A stretch of DNA of 23,540 nt, taken from WQTU01 sp031548835. Lineage in GTDB: Bacteria > Spirochaetota > Spirochaetia > CADAEX01. Below the pieces are notes generated by a model, which was given only the letters and a program-made list of their open reading frames with translations, ran no database searches and was not told where the DNA came from. This document shows positions 7,406-14,417 of the stretch, in pieces (within the stretch, counting starts at the first letter, position 1; the number at the start of each line of letters is the position of its first letter). Both the position numbers and the translations under genes were made by a program. The stretch is from positions 1-23,540 of the forward strand of contig JAVBQS010000180.1 in the NCBI GenBank assembly GCA_031548835.1, read 5' to 3'.

Positions 7406-8605
7406 TTATCTGTTATCTACAATCTTTTGGGTCTCAAGCGCAATCATAAGTTCTTCATTTGTAGGAATAACCATAATTTTTACAGGAGAATCATCTTTTG
7501 AGATAATACCTTCTCCTTTTATTGAATTATTTTTTTCAATATCAAGATAAGCTCCAAGAATAGTAAGCCCGTCGCAAATCATTACTCTTGAAAGCGCAGC
7601 ATTTTCGCCAATACCGCCTGTAAAAATAATTGCATCAACCCGGCCGCCAAGCTCTCCCGACATGGCTCCAATAAATCTTTTTGCTGAATGGGCAAATATT
7701 TTTAAAGTAAGAAGCGCTTTCTCATTTCCGTTTTTTGCTGCTTCTCTAATTTCCCTCATATCAGAAGATATGCCAGATATTCCTATAAAACCTGATTTTT
7801 TATTAATAATGTCGCTTACCTGTTCAGGAGTGTATCCCAACTGCTGAATCATATATAAAATAATGGAAGGATCAATATTCCCGGATCTTGTGCCCATTGG
7901 AAGGCCTGCAAGAGGAGTAAATCCCATTGTAGTATCTACAGATATTCCATCTTTGATTGCAGCAACAGAAGAGCCATTTCCAAAATGGCATGTAATACAG
8001 TTAAATTCACTGTAGTCTATATTTAATAATTCTGCGCCTTTAAGAGCGACATATTTATGCGATGTTCCATGAAAACCATATCTTCTTATTTTATATTTTT
8101 CATAAAATTCATAGGGAAGAGGATAAATATATGACTCAGGAGGCATTGTTGCATGAAATGCAGTGTCAAAAACAGCAACATTTGGAACTCCAGGCAGTAC
8201 TTTTTCAATTGCCCTTATGCCTTCAAGATTATGTGGATTGTGAAGAGGCGCAAGTGAAATACAATCTTTAATAATTTCTTCTATTTCAGGTGTTATAAGT
8301 TCAGGCTGTGTTATTTTTTCTCCGCCATGCACTACTCTGTGGCCTACAGCATTTATATCTTTAATGCTTTTTAAAACACCAAATTCTTTATCTGTAATTA
8401 TATCAAGAATAAATTTAATACCTTCGCTATAATCTTTAATTATTTTTTTTGTTGTCTTTTTTTCGCCATTTACAGAAAAAGTTATAGAACTATCATCTTT
8501 TCCAATTTTCTCTATTAAGCCTTTGCATAACAATTTTTTCTCTGTCATTTCCCATAAATTATATTTTATAGAAGAACTTCCGCTGTTAAGAACCAGAATA
8601 TTCAA
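7406..8605 (-). CDS. ackA: Acetate kinase
   Basis: It transfers phosphate between acetyl phosphate and ADP, the last ATP-yielding step of acetate fermentation in the cytoplasm. The sugar-kinase-fold landmarks are present: LNSGSSSIK at the N-terminus, GHRVVHGG with the active-site Arg, VFDTAFHATMP, RYGFHGTSHKYV with the catalytic-loop His, GTRSGNIDPS with the second key Arg, and NEELMIA with the magnesium-binding Glu near the C-terminus. The 399 residues are standard. The start codon is TTG at 8605, with AGGAGGT five to six bases upstream and no ATG available. No phosphotransacetylase gene is adjacent. An extended -10 promoter at 8671-8679 fits it. Confidence 0.97.
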   Translation of the reverse strand: MNILVLNSGSSSIKYNLWEMTEKKLLCKGLIEKIGKDDSSITFSVNGEKKTTKKIIKDYSEGIKFILDIITDKEFGVLKSIKDINAVGHRVVHGGEKITQPELITPEIEEIIKDCISLAPLHNPHNLEGIRAIEKVLPGVPNVAVFDTAFHATMPPESYIYPLPYEFYEKYKIRRYGFHGTSHKYVALKGAELLNIDYSEFNCITCHFGNGSSVAAIKDGISVDTTMGFTPLAGLPMGTRSGNIDPSIILYMIQQLGYTPEQVSDIINKKSGFIGISGISSDMREIREAAKNGNEKALLTLKIFAHSAKRFIGAMSGELGGRVDAIIFTGGIGENAALSRVMICDGLTILGAYLDIEKNNSIKGEGIISKDDSPVKIMVIPTNEELMIALETQKIVDNR

Positions 8606-8670
8606 AATGCACCTCCTAAATGTATAGAAACAAACAGTACTATGCCCATAACTTCCCTAAAGGGCGTTTG

Positions 8671-8679
8671 ATTATAACA
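8671..8679 (-). promoter_or_regulatory. Extended -10 promoter for ackA
   Basis: Read on the minus strand, TGTTATAAT joins an extended TG to a perfect TATAAT. No convincing -35 box lies upstream. The leader to the TTG start would be about 60 bases and holds a small GCCC/GGGC hairpin. The same nine bases occur upstream of the 18019 and 21325 genes. Confidence 0.5.
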
Positions 8680-8750
8680 TAATAATTAATTTTGGGGACT
8701 TACTTATAGTAATATATTATAAAGTTTTACAGGTTTAATAAATACGATTT

Positions 8751-9314
8751 TTATATTAATTTGGATTGTATCCTAACAAGCAAATTTTCCACATCTGTTC
8801 TTACATCAGAAGGTATTTCAAGAGTTTGAATTATGAAAATAAGCTTTTCTGCTCCCTGGCAGTCTTTAAGATTTATATAAGTATATATTAATGCATAAAT
8901 TGCTTTATAATCCTCCGGCTTTCTTTCCCTTGCAGATTCGAGATATTCTTTTGCTTTTTTATAATCTCTTTTAAGAATATTTAATACACCTATATTTCTT
9001 TTTACAGACCAGTTCCCTGGTTCAAGTTTTATAGCCATTTCAAGGGAATCTTCTGCTTTATCAAGCATATTTTTTCTCATCCAGGCACAGCCCAAAGCTT
9101 CCCAGGCAGCAGCATTATATTCATTTTTACTGAGACAATAGTTTAATGCTTTTATTGCTTTATCATTTTCACCGCTTTCAGTTAAAGCAATACCAATAAG
9201 ACATACTGCTTCATTGTTATCCGGTTCATCCTCCAGAAACTTATTTAAGAGGTCTTTTGCATCAGCATATAATCCCTGCCCAATAAGCGATTCAGCAATA
9301 TCTATTATTTCCAT
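8751..9314 (-). CDS. Tetratricopeptide repeat (TPR) protein
   Basis: The 187 residues are built almost wholly from helical TPR units of about 34 residues, starting near residues 5, 37, 71, 105 and 139. The typical pattern is visible: a small residue at position 8 and Ala at 20, then Pro at 32, as in LEPGN and RKPED. TPRs hold protein partners. There is no signal peptide and no catalytic domain, so it is probably a cytoplasmic adaptor. The partner cannot be inferred. No clear Shine-Dalgarno precedes the ATG at 9314. It lies upstream of ackA on the same strand with a 145-base gap that contains a separate ackA promoter, so the two need not be co-regulated. Confidence 0.85.
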   Translation of the reverse strand: MEIIDIAESLIGQGLYADAKDLLNKFLEDEPDNNEAVCLIGIALTESGENDKAIKALNYCLSKNEYNAAAWEALGCAWMRKNMLDKAEDSLEMAIKLEPGNWSVKRNIGVLNILKRDYKKAKEYLESARERKPEDYKAIYALIYTYINLKDCQGAEKLIFIIQTLEIPSDVRTDVENLLVRIQSKLI

Positions 9315-9526
9315 ACTTTAAATATACCATAAAGCTGGATAAAATCAAATTCCTAAAGCTGAATATGGGATAAAGTAAAAAATTACAGCCAGGACAATTT
9401 CAAAATAATTATGGTAATTGTCATATCAATATAATATTTTTCTATAATTATACAGAGATTGATAAACAACGCAAATTAAGGATATGAAAGTTGTAATAAA
9501 ATAGCTACACAGGTTTTATAGCTATA

Positions 9527-9554
9527 TAAAAAAGCTGCCCCGGAAGGGGCAGCT
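9527..9554 (-). terminator. Rho-independent terminator of the decarboxylase operon
   Basis: On the minus strand AGCTGCCCC, a TTCC loop and GGGGCAGCT form a perfect 9-bp GC-rich stem followed directly by a run of six T. It begins about 30 bases after the mmdB stop. The rest of the gap to the TPR gene (9315-9526) shows only a weak 7-bp inverted repeat at 9501-9525. Confidence 0.93.
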
Positions 9555-9583
9555 AATATCACAATATTTAAAAAGATGAAAAA

Positions 9584-10732
9584 TTATGCGAGCGAGAGTA
9601 AAACTCCGGCAGCAACAGCAGATCCTATTACTCCTGCTACGTTTGGCCCCATAGCATTCATAAGAAGGAAATTCTTTGGATTTGCCTGCTGTCCTACTTT
9701 CTGCACAACTCTTGCAGCCATTGGCACAGCTGATACTCCGGCAGCTCCTATCATTGGGTTGATCTTTCCTTTAGAAAGAACTTTCATAAGCTGTCCCAGA
9801 AGAACACCAGCTGCTGTTCCCATAGAGAAAGCTATAAGTCCAAGTCCAATAATCATAAGAGTTTTTGGTGTAAGGAAGTAAGCTGCTGACATTTTTGATC
9901 CTACAGAAAGACCTAAAAATATAGTTACAATATTTATAAGTTCATTCTGCGCTGTTTTTGAAAGCCTGTCTACAACACCGCATTCTCTAAAAAGATTACC
10001 TATCATAAGCATACCAAGAAGCGGTGTAGCTGCCGGTATACAAAGTGATGCTATAATACATGTAGCTATAGGGAATATAACTTTTACTGTTTTAGATACT
10101 TCTTTTACATCTGACATAACAATCATTCTATCTTTTTTAGATGTAAGAGCTTTTATAATTGGCGGCTGAATAAATGGCACAAGCGCCATATAAGAATATG
10201 CAGCAACTGCTATTGGCCCCAAAAGATGGGGAGCAAGCTTTGATGTTAGATAAATTGCTGTCGGGCCGTCTGCGCCGCCAATAATAGCTATAGAAGAAGC
10301 TTCTTTAAATGTAAATGCAAGTTCCAGAGATTCAGCTCCAGGAATAAGTCCTATTGCTTTTGCACCAAGAAGTGTTCCGAAAATTCCAAACTGCGCAGCT
10401 GCTCCAAGCAAAAATGTCTGCGGCTTTGAAAGAAGCGGCCCAAAGTCTGTCATTGCCCCTATTCCCAAGAAAATGAGCGGTGGGAAAATTCCAGACTCAA
10501 CGCCAAAATAAAAGTATTTTAAGAGCCCGCCCTCATCAAGCATGCCTGCAAGAGGGATATTTACAAGAACAGCGCCAAATCCAATTGGAATTAAAAGTAA
10601 TGGTTCATAACCTCTAACTATTGCAAGATAAAGTAAAAGACATCCTATTGAAATCATTACAAGGTCTTTCCATGTTATTACAGAAAAACTTGTGCTGTTA
10701 AGGAAGTCTTGAAGCAAACCTAAAAGTCCCAT
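9584..10732 (-). CDS. mmdB: Sodium-pumping decarboxylase beta subunit (MmdB/OadB/GcdB family)
   Basis: This is the multi-span inner-membrane subunit that decarboxylates the carboxybiotin made by the alpha subunit and exports sodium ions. The 382 residues contain many hydrophobic spans. The conserved GGADGPTAIY loop carries the Asp needed for sodium and proton transfer. A further conserved stretch, GLSVGSKM, is near residue 280. The length fits MmdB or GcdB better than the longer OadB. The ATG at 10732 lies a few bases after AGGGAGG, which overlaps the mmdC stop. It is the last gene of the four-gene operon and is followed by the terminator. Confidence 0.93.
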   Translation of the reverse strand: MGLLGLLQDFLNSTSFSVITWKDLVMISIGCLLLYLAIVRGYEPLLLIPIGFGAVLVNIPLAGMLDEGGLLKYFYFGVESGIFPPLIFLGIGAMTDFGPLLSKPQTFLLGAAAQFGIFGTLLGAKAIGLIPGAESLELAFTFKEASSIAIIGGADGPTAIYLTSKLAPHLLGPIAVAAYSYMALVPFIQPPIIKALTSKKDRMIVMSDVKEVSKTVKVIFPIATCIIASLCIPAATPLLGMLMIGNLFRECGVVDRLSKTAQNELINIVTIFLGLSVGSKMSAAYFLTPKTLMIIGLGLIAFSMGTAAGVLLGQLMKVLSKGKINPMIGAAGVSAVPMAARVVQKVGQQANPKNFLLMNAMGPNVAGVIGSAVAAGVLLSLA

Positions 10733-10742
10733 GATGCCTCCC

Positions 10743-11174
10743 TTAACCCAGCTTTATTACAGGCTGGTTTTCTTTTACACTGCTTCCAGGCGCAAGATAT
10801 ACTTCAGCAACTGTGCCAGATAGATGGGAGAACACTTCTATATCCATTTTCATTGCTTCCATTATTACAACAAGCTGGTTTTCACTAACTTTGTCTCCCT
10901 TGGAAACTTTAATCTCTTTAATAGTACCTGTCATAGGAGCTACAATATCCCCTGACCCAGCTGCAGCAGGTGCTGCTGATGGTGCAGCTACAGGAGCAGC
11001 AGAGGGAGCGGCAGGTGCTGCCTGAGGTCTTGGCTTAGGAGCTTTTCTTTCTCCTTCAAGAAGGTTAACAGTTACTGTTTTTCCTTCATTTTCTATTGTA
11101 AGTGAATCTCCTTGCCTTTCAACATCAACACTATATTTTTTCCCGGCAAGTTCAAATTTTATATTTTTTTTCAT
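10743..11174 (-). CDS. mmdC: Biotin carrier subunit (gamma/BCCP) of the decarboxylase
   Basis: This protein carries the carboxyl group on biotin between the carboxyltransferase and the membrane beta subunit. The C-terminal biotinyl domain has the canonical EAMKM, with the target Lys at residue 109, 34 residues from the end as in other carriers. Before it lies a flexible Pro/Ala linker (about residues 47-75). The N-terminal 45 residues form a small beta segment (FELAGKKYSVDVE). At 143 residues it is typical of MmdC or GcdC. GGAG precedes the ATG by about eight bases. The linker's repetitive codons explain the long open frames on the opposite strand. Confidence 0.94.
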   Translation of the reverse strand: MKKNIKFELAGKKYSVDVERQGDSLTIENEGKTVTVNLLEGERKAPKPRPQAAPAAPSAAPVAAPSAAPAAAGSGDIVAPMTGTIKEIKVSKGDKVSENQLVVIMEAMKMDIEVFSHLSGTVAEVYLAPGSSVKENQPVIKLG

Positions 11175-11187
11175 AAATAATTCTCCG

Positions 11188-11535
11188 TTATGCTCTTGAG
11201 AGCCTTTTCTGAATTCTGGGAATAGTTACCCACGGCTCCTGTTTTTCACTTGCAGAAGGTATCCATGCCATTGCACTTACAGGTGTAGATTCTTCTTCAA
11301 GATATGCTGCTACAGCAGCAATTATCCATGTATTATCATCACTTGGTGGCACAGGGGCTGCAACAGGCGCTGCCTTATCTTCTGCCTTAGGTTCTGCAGT
11401 CTTTCCTGATTTAGGTTTATCTATAACTTTTTTCAGGAAATTCATGAAAACACAGAGAAACCCTAAAAAGAGGAAAACTATAGACATCCCCAAGACAGCT
11501 GTTAAAACTGAATAGCTATATGCTTCAACGTTCAT
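11188..11535 (-). CDS. mmdD: OadG/MmdD-type small membrane subunit of the decarboxylase
   Basis: This is the assembly subunit that anchors the alpha subunit to the membrane pump. One transmembrane helix lies at about residues 9-32 (VLTAVLGMSIVFLFLGFL). A Lys/Pro/Ala-rich linker follows. The short C-terminal domain contains WIIAAVAAYLEEE and ends in a Trp- and Arg-rich tail (PWVTIPRIQKRLSRA). This matches the OadG / delta family, whose sequence is otherwise poorly conserved. The 115 residues are normal. It follows mmdA by 16 bases with GGAG upstream, and precedes mmdC by 13 bases. Confidence 0.88.
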   Translation of the reverse strand: MNVEAYSYSVLTAVLGMSIVFLFLGFLCVFMNFLKKVIDKPKSGKTAEPKAEDKAAPVAAPVPPSDDNTWIIAAVAAYLEEESTPVSAMAWIPSASEKQEPWVTIPRIQKRLSRA

Positions 11536-11551
11536 CTATTTTCTCCTGTTT

Positions 11552-13102
11552 TTACAGAGGAATATTACCATGCTTTTTAGCAGGCCTGTCTTCCCTCTTT
11601 CTTGAATGCATTTCAAGAGATCTTATCAGTTCTATTCTTGTATTTTTTGGATCAATTACATCATCAACATATCCATAGCCTGCAGCAACAAAAGGATTCA
11701 TAAACTGTTCTCTGAACTCTTTTATTTTTTCATCTCTTTTAGCAGCAGGATCGCTTGCAGCATTTATCTCTTTTCTAAAGATAATATTTGCAGCACCTTC
11801 TGCTCCCATAACAGCAATTTCTGTAGAAGGAAGGGAGATTGATCTGTCATATCCAAGCTGTTTTGCAGACATTGCAATAAAAGCGCCGCCATATGATTTT
11901 CTCATTATAAGAGCAATCTTTGGAACTGTTGCTTCTGCAATTGCATAAAGGATTTTTGCGCCATGTCTGATTATACCGCCATGCTCCTGTGCAACTCCTG
12001 GAAGGAATCCGGGAACATCGACAAAGGTAATTATTGGAATGTTAAAAGAATCGCAGAATCTTATAAATCTTGCGCCTTTGTCTGATGAGTTTATATCAAG
12101 CGATGCTGCAAATACTTTTGGCTGGTTGGCAAAAATACCAATTGTTCTGCCGTTAAGCCTTGCAAAACCTACAACTACACTTTTTGCAAAATCAGCATGT
12201 ACTTCATAAAAAGATCCCTGGTCTACAACTTCATTGATGCAATCTTTTATATCATAAGCTTTGTTTGATTCTTCAGGAATAATATCATTTATTGCAGGAG
12301 TTTCTCTGTCTGGAGAATCGCTGCCTGGAACATATGGAGGCATTTCCATATTATTTGCAGGCAAATAGCTTAAAAGCTTTCTGACTCCAGCTATACAATC
12401 CTGTTCTGTTTTAAATGAAAAATGTGCTACACCGCTTTTTGCGCAATGTGCAGATGCTCCGCCAAGAGCTTCATGGCTTATTTCTTCCCCTGTTACAGCC
12501 TTTATTACATCTGGTCCTGTAATATACATATTACTTACGCCTTCTACCATGAAGATAAAATCTGTAATAGCCGGAGAGTAAACAGCACCCCCTGCGCATG
12601 GCCCTAAAATAACAGATATCTGGGGAATAACGCCGGAAGAAATTGTATTGTTTCTGAAAATTTTTCCATACCCGCCAAGAGAGAGTATTCCTTCCTGAAT
12701 TCTTGCTCCGCCTGAATCATTTACCTGTATAAAAGGCACTCCGTTTTTAAGAGCATTTTCCTGGGCAGCAGCAATTTTTTCTGCATGCATTTCACCAAGA
12801 GAACCGCCTAAAACTGTAAAATCCTGTGAAGAAAGAAATACCTGTCTTCCATCAACTTTTCCGCTTCCTGTTACAACACCATCTCCGGGGAATTTAGTTT
12901 TATCAAGACCAAAATTATCAGCACGGCCTTTTACATAAGTGCCATCTTCTATAAAGGATCCTTCTTCAACAAAAAGATCTATTCTTTCACGTGCAGTTAA
13001 TTTTCCTTTTTCATGCTGAGCAGCAATTTTATCCTGTCCGCCGCCTGCAAAAGCCTTTGCTTTCATTTCTCTAAAGCGCTGCATTGCTTCTTTATTACCC
13101 AC
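11552..13102 (-). CDS. mmdA: Acyl-CoA carboxyltransferase, alpha subunit of methylmalonyl-CoA decarboxylase
   Basis: This cytoplasmic crotonase-fold enzyme moves the carboxyl group from an acyl-CoA, probably (S)-methylmalonyl-CoA, to biotin. The two halves of the PCCB/MmdA family are clear. The first has the DSGGARIQEG oxyanion motif and GPCAGGAVYSPA; the second has DVPGFLPG and RKSYGGAFIAMS. I chose GTG at 13102 (516 residues) over the ATG at 13132. AGGAGG (13108-13113) sits five bases upstream of the GTG but inside the longer frame, where it could not serve the ATG. The order mmdA-mmdD-mmdC-mmdB on one strand equals that of Propionigenium modestum. The substrate could also be a related acyl-CoA; glutaconyl-CoA enzymes have a longer alpha subunit. 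Confidence 0.93.
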   Translation of the reverse strand: MGNKEAMQRFREMKAKAFAGGGQDKIAAQHEKGKLTARERIDLFVEEGSFIEDGTYVKGRADNFGLDKTKFPGDGVVTGSGKVDGRQVFLSSQDFTVLGGSLGEMHAEKIAAAQENALKNGVPFIQVNDSGGARIQEGILSLGGYGKIFRNNTISSGVIPQISVILGPCAGGAVYSPAITDFIFMVEGVSNMYITGPDVIKAVTGEEISHEALGGASAHCAKSGVAHFSFKTEQDCIAGVRKLLSYLPANNMEMPPYVPGSDSPDRETPAINDIIPEESNKAYDIKDCINEVVDQGSFYEVHADFAKSVVVGFARLNGRTIGIFANQPKVFAASLDINSSDKGARFIRFCDSFNIPIITFVDVPGFLPGVAQEHGGIIRHGAKILYAIAEATVPKIALIMRKSYGGAFIAMSAKQLGYDRSISLPSTEIAVMGAEGAANIIFRKEINAASDPAAKRDEKIKEFREQFMNPFVAAGYGYVDDVIDPKNTRIELIRSLEMHSRKREDRPAKKHGNIPL

Positions 13103-13177
13103 ACAAACCTCCTGATTCGTTTTTATCAACATTTGCTAATTTATAACTTTACGTTATACTTACAACGCTGTTTGCCA

Positions 13178-13183
13178 ATTATA
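13178..13183 (-). promoter_or_regulatory. Possible -10 box for the mmd operon
   Basis: A perfect TATAAT on the minus strand lies 75 bases before the preferred mmdA start. No good -35 box is found at 16-19 bases, so the call is weak. It is the best core signal on that strand in the 305-base gap 13103-13407. Confidence 0.3.
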
Positions 13184-13209
13184 CACAAATAACGATATAA
13201 AATAAATCA

Positions 13210-13236
13210 AAAAATTGTTATTTTGTAATAATTTTT
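13210..13236. repeat. AT-rich inverted repeat in the divergent mmdA / pseudogene gap
   Basis: Aaaaattgtta (13210-13220) pairs with taataattttt (13226-13236), with one G-T wobble and a five-base loop. The flanking genes point away from it on both sides, so it does not terminate a known gene. It may be an operator for the mmd operon or a chance AT-rich hairpin. The rest of the gap (to 13407) is very AT-rich and shows no ORF or RNA gene that I can support. Confidence 0.35.
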
Positions 13237-13760
13237 ATCATAAAATGGATAACCTTTGGTAAGGGATCCATGAAATTTTGTCTAAATATAATAATTAAGT
13301 AATTATAGCTGCTATCTGTATTTATATTGCATAAGAAATAAGAGAAATATTGAATTAATACTTATAATGACTTGAATAATTATATAAAAAATTAATCTAT
13401 ATTAACTATGATAAATATGAGAAAAATAGCAATATTTTTATTGAGTTTTATTACACTCTATTTTAGCTCCTGCGCATTATCAAAACCTAAACCAGTTTAT
13501 GATAATGTTTCCATCTGGAAGTATCAGCCTTTTACAGAAAAAACAAAAGCTGCAAAATTAAAAACTAAATCAACATTAAAACTGGAAAATGATTTGCCAA
13601 TATTGGATAGAGCTACTGCATTATATCCTCTATATGCATCTTTTGTGCAGGCAGTATATCCAAAAGGCGAATATCCCCCAAACAGCAGAGTAAATGAAAA
13701 TTATGCTTCTGCTGATGGCCAGCATGCAGTTTTTTCAAGCAAAACACCGGAAGCATAATA

Positions 13761-13920
13761 GGCCGGATTTCGAGTTTATTATCCTGGATGTCAGGGTTAT
13801 TTGTAAGGTTATTATGGTCTATTTCAGGCCTAGCAAAGAGTAATATTCATATAAGCATAAAATTAAATTGCTGCATAAAGTGTAAAAAAATACTCATATG
13901 AAAAAACTCGAAATCTGGCC
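13761..13920. mobile_element. 160-bp MITE-like insertion with imperfect terminal inverted repeats
   Basis: The left end 13761-13777 and the right end 13904-13920 are reverse complements over 17 bases with one mismatch (ggccGgattt against ggccAgattt). The direct repeat TAATA flanks both sides (13756-13760 and 13921-13925), as a target-site duplication would. There is no internal transposase gene, so it would be non-autonomous. It sits exactly between the two pieces of the PstS-like gene. Joining the flanks with one TAATA leaves the frame one base short of the expected EAYNSLIDG reading. Either the gene was already frameshifted or the real boundaries differ slightly. Confidence 0.6.
13775..13802 (+). 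repeat. Dispersed motif pair, copy A (inside the insertion)
   Basis: Tttattatcctgga (13775-13788) and cagggttattt (13792-13802), three bases apart, both recur in the same order and orientation on the minus strand at 17928-17964. There the two blocks are 12 bases apart. Confidence 0.5.
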
Positions 13921-14334
13921 TAATAGTTTAATTGATGGAAAAGCAGATATAATATTCTGCGCAAAACCATCGGAAGATCAAATTAAAAAAGCAGAGGAAA
14001 AAGGGCTAACATTTAATATGACGCCTATTGGAAAAGAAGCATTTGTTTTTTTTGTTAATAAGCGTAATCCTATATCAAATTTAGAAGCAGAACAGATTAG
14101 GGGTATATATTCCGGCAGAATAATAAATTGGTCTCTCCTTGGAGGAAAAAATCTGCCAATTAAAGTTTATCAGCGTCCCCAAAACAGCGGAAGCCAAACT
14201 ATGCTGGAATCAATTTCTGATTTTTTTTATGCAATTACAGCAAATACGCAAAATCAAAATGTAAGTAAATTTATTGATTGGATATTATCCGCACAGGGCC
14301 AATATCTTGTAGAAAAAACAGGATATGTTCCTGT

Positions 14335-14364
14335 ATTCCGGCCCTGAATAAACTACCCCGGAAT
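14335..14364. repeat. Short inverted repeat across the pseudogene stop codon
   Basis: ATTCCGG (14335-14341) and CCGGAAT (14358-14364) are exact reverse complements with 16 bases between them. No T run follows. The 70-base gap up to the aminotransferase stop is more GC-rich than other gaps here and holds no other signal I can name. Confidence 0.4.
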
Positions 14365-14417
14365 GACACAAGGCGCGGCTTGATAATATTTTTATTCCAG
14401 CCTTATTGGTATGCCAA

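Larger units (their letters stand above)
13408..14347 (+). pseudogene. Broken PstS-like phosphate-binding lipoprotein gene
   Basis: Two open pieces form one periplasmic substrate-binding protein of the PstS-like family. Piece one (13408-13758, 116 codons) has a lipoprotein-type signal ending in SSC and the hallmark LPILDRATALYPLYASF. The phosphate-loop Gly of the usual LDGAT is Arg here. It stops after SSKTPEA. Piece two (13898-14347) resumes with NSLIDGKADIIF. It continues with PIGKEAFVFFVN, IYSGRIINW and QRPQNSGSQT, then ends with FIDWILSAQGQYLVEKTGYVPV. Between them lies a 160-bp inverted-repeat element. Piece two also jumps directly from SGSQTMLESI to SDFFYAIT, so a block of several dozen residues seen in the family is missing. 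The gene cannot make a working protein. No Pst transporter genes are adjacent. Confidence 0.88.

Noticed and set aside
8062..8271. Plus-strand ORF of 69 codons
   Set aside because: It lies fully antisense within acetate kinase and has no ribosome binding site or domain.
9501..9525. 7-bp inverted repeat atagcta/tagctat as a second terminator
   Set aside because: It has a long 11-base loop and no T run. The perfect GC-rich terminator next to it explains termination.
9576..9881. Plus-strand ORF of 101 codons rich in Ala and Pro
   Set aside because: It is the complement of mmdB, whose conserved protein explains the open frame.
10813..11025. Plus-strand Ala-rich ORF
   Set aside because: It is the complement of the Pro/Ala linker and biotin domain of mmdC.
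10951..11040. Repeat array in the decarboxylase operon
   Set aside because: The repetitive bases simply encode the Pro/Ala linker of the biotin carrier.
13761..13920. Integron attC site
   Set aside because: Treponemes can carry integrons, but the ends here are not of the RYYYAAC/GTTRRRY type and there is no cassette structure or integrase.
13898..14347. A separate 149-residue gene
   Set aside because: Its first codons are made from the right inverted end of the insertion, it has no ribosome binding site, and the rest is the back half of the PstS-like protein.
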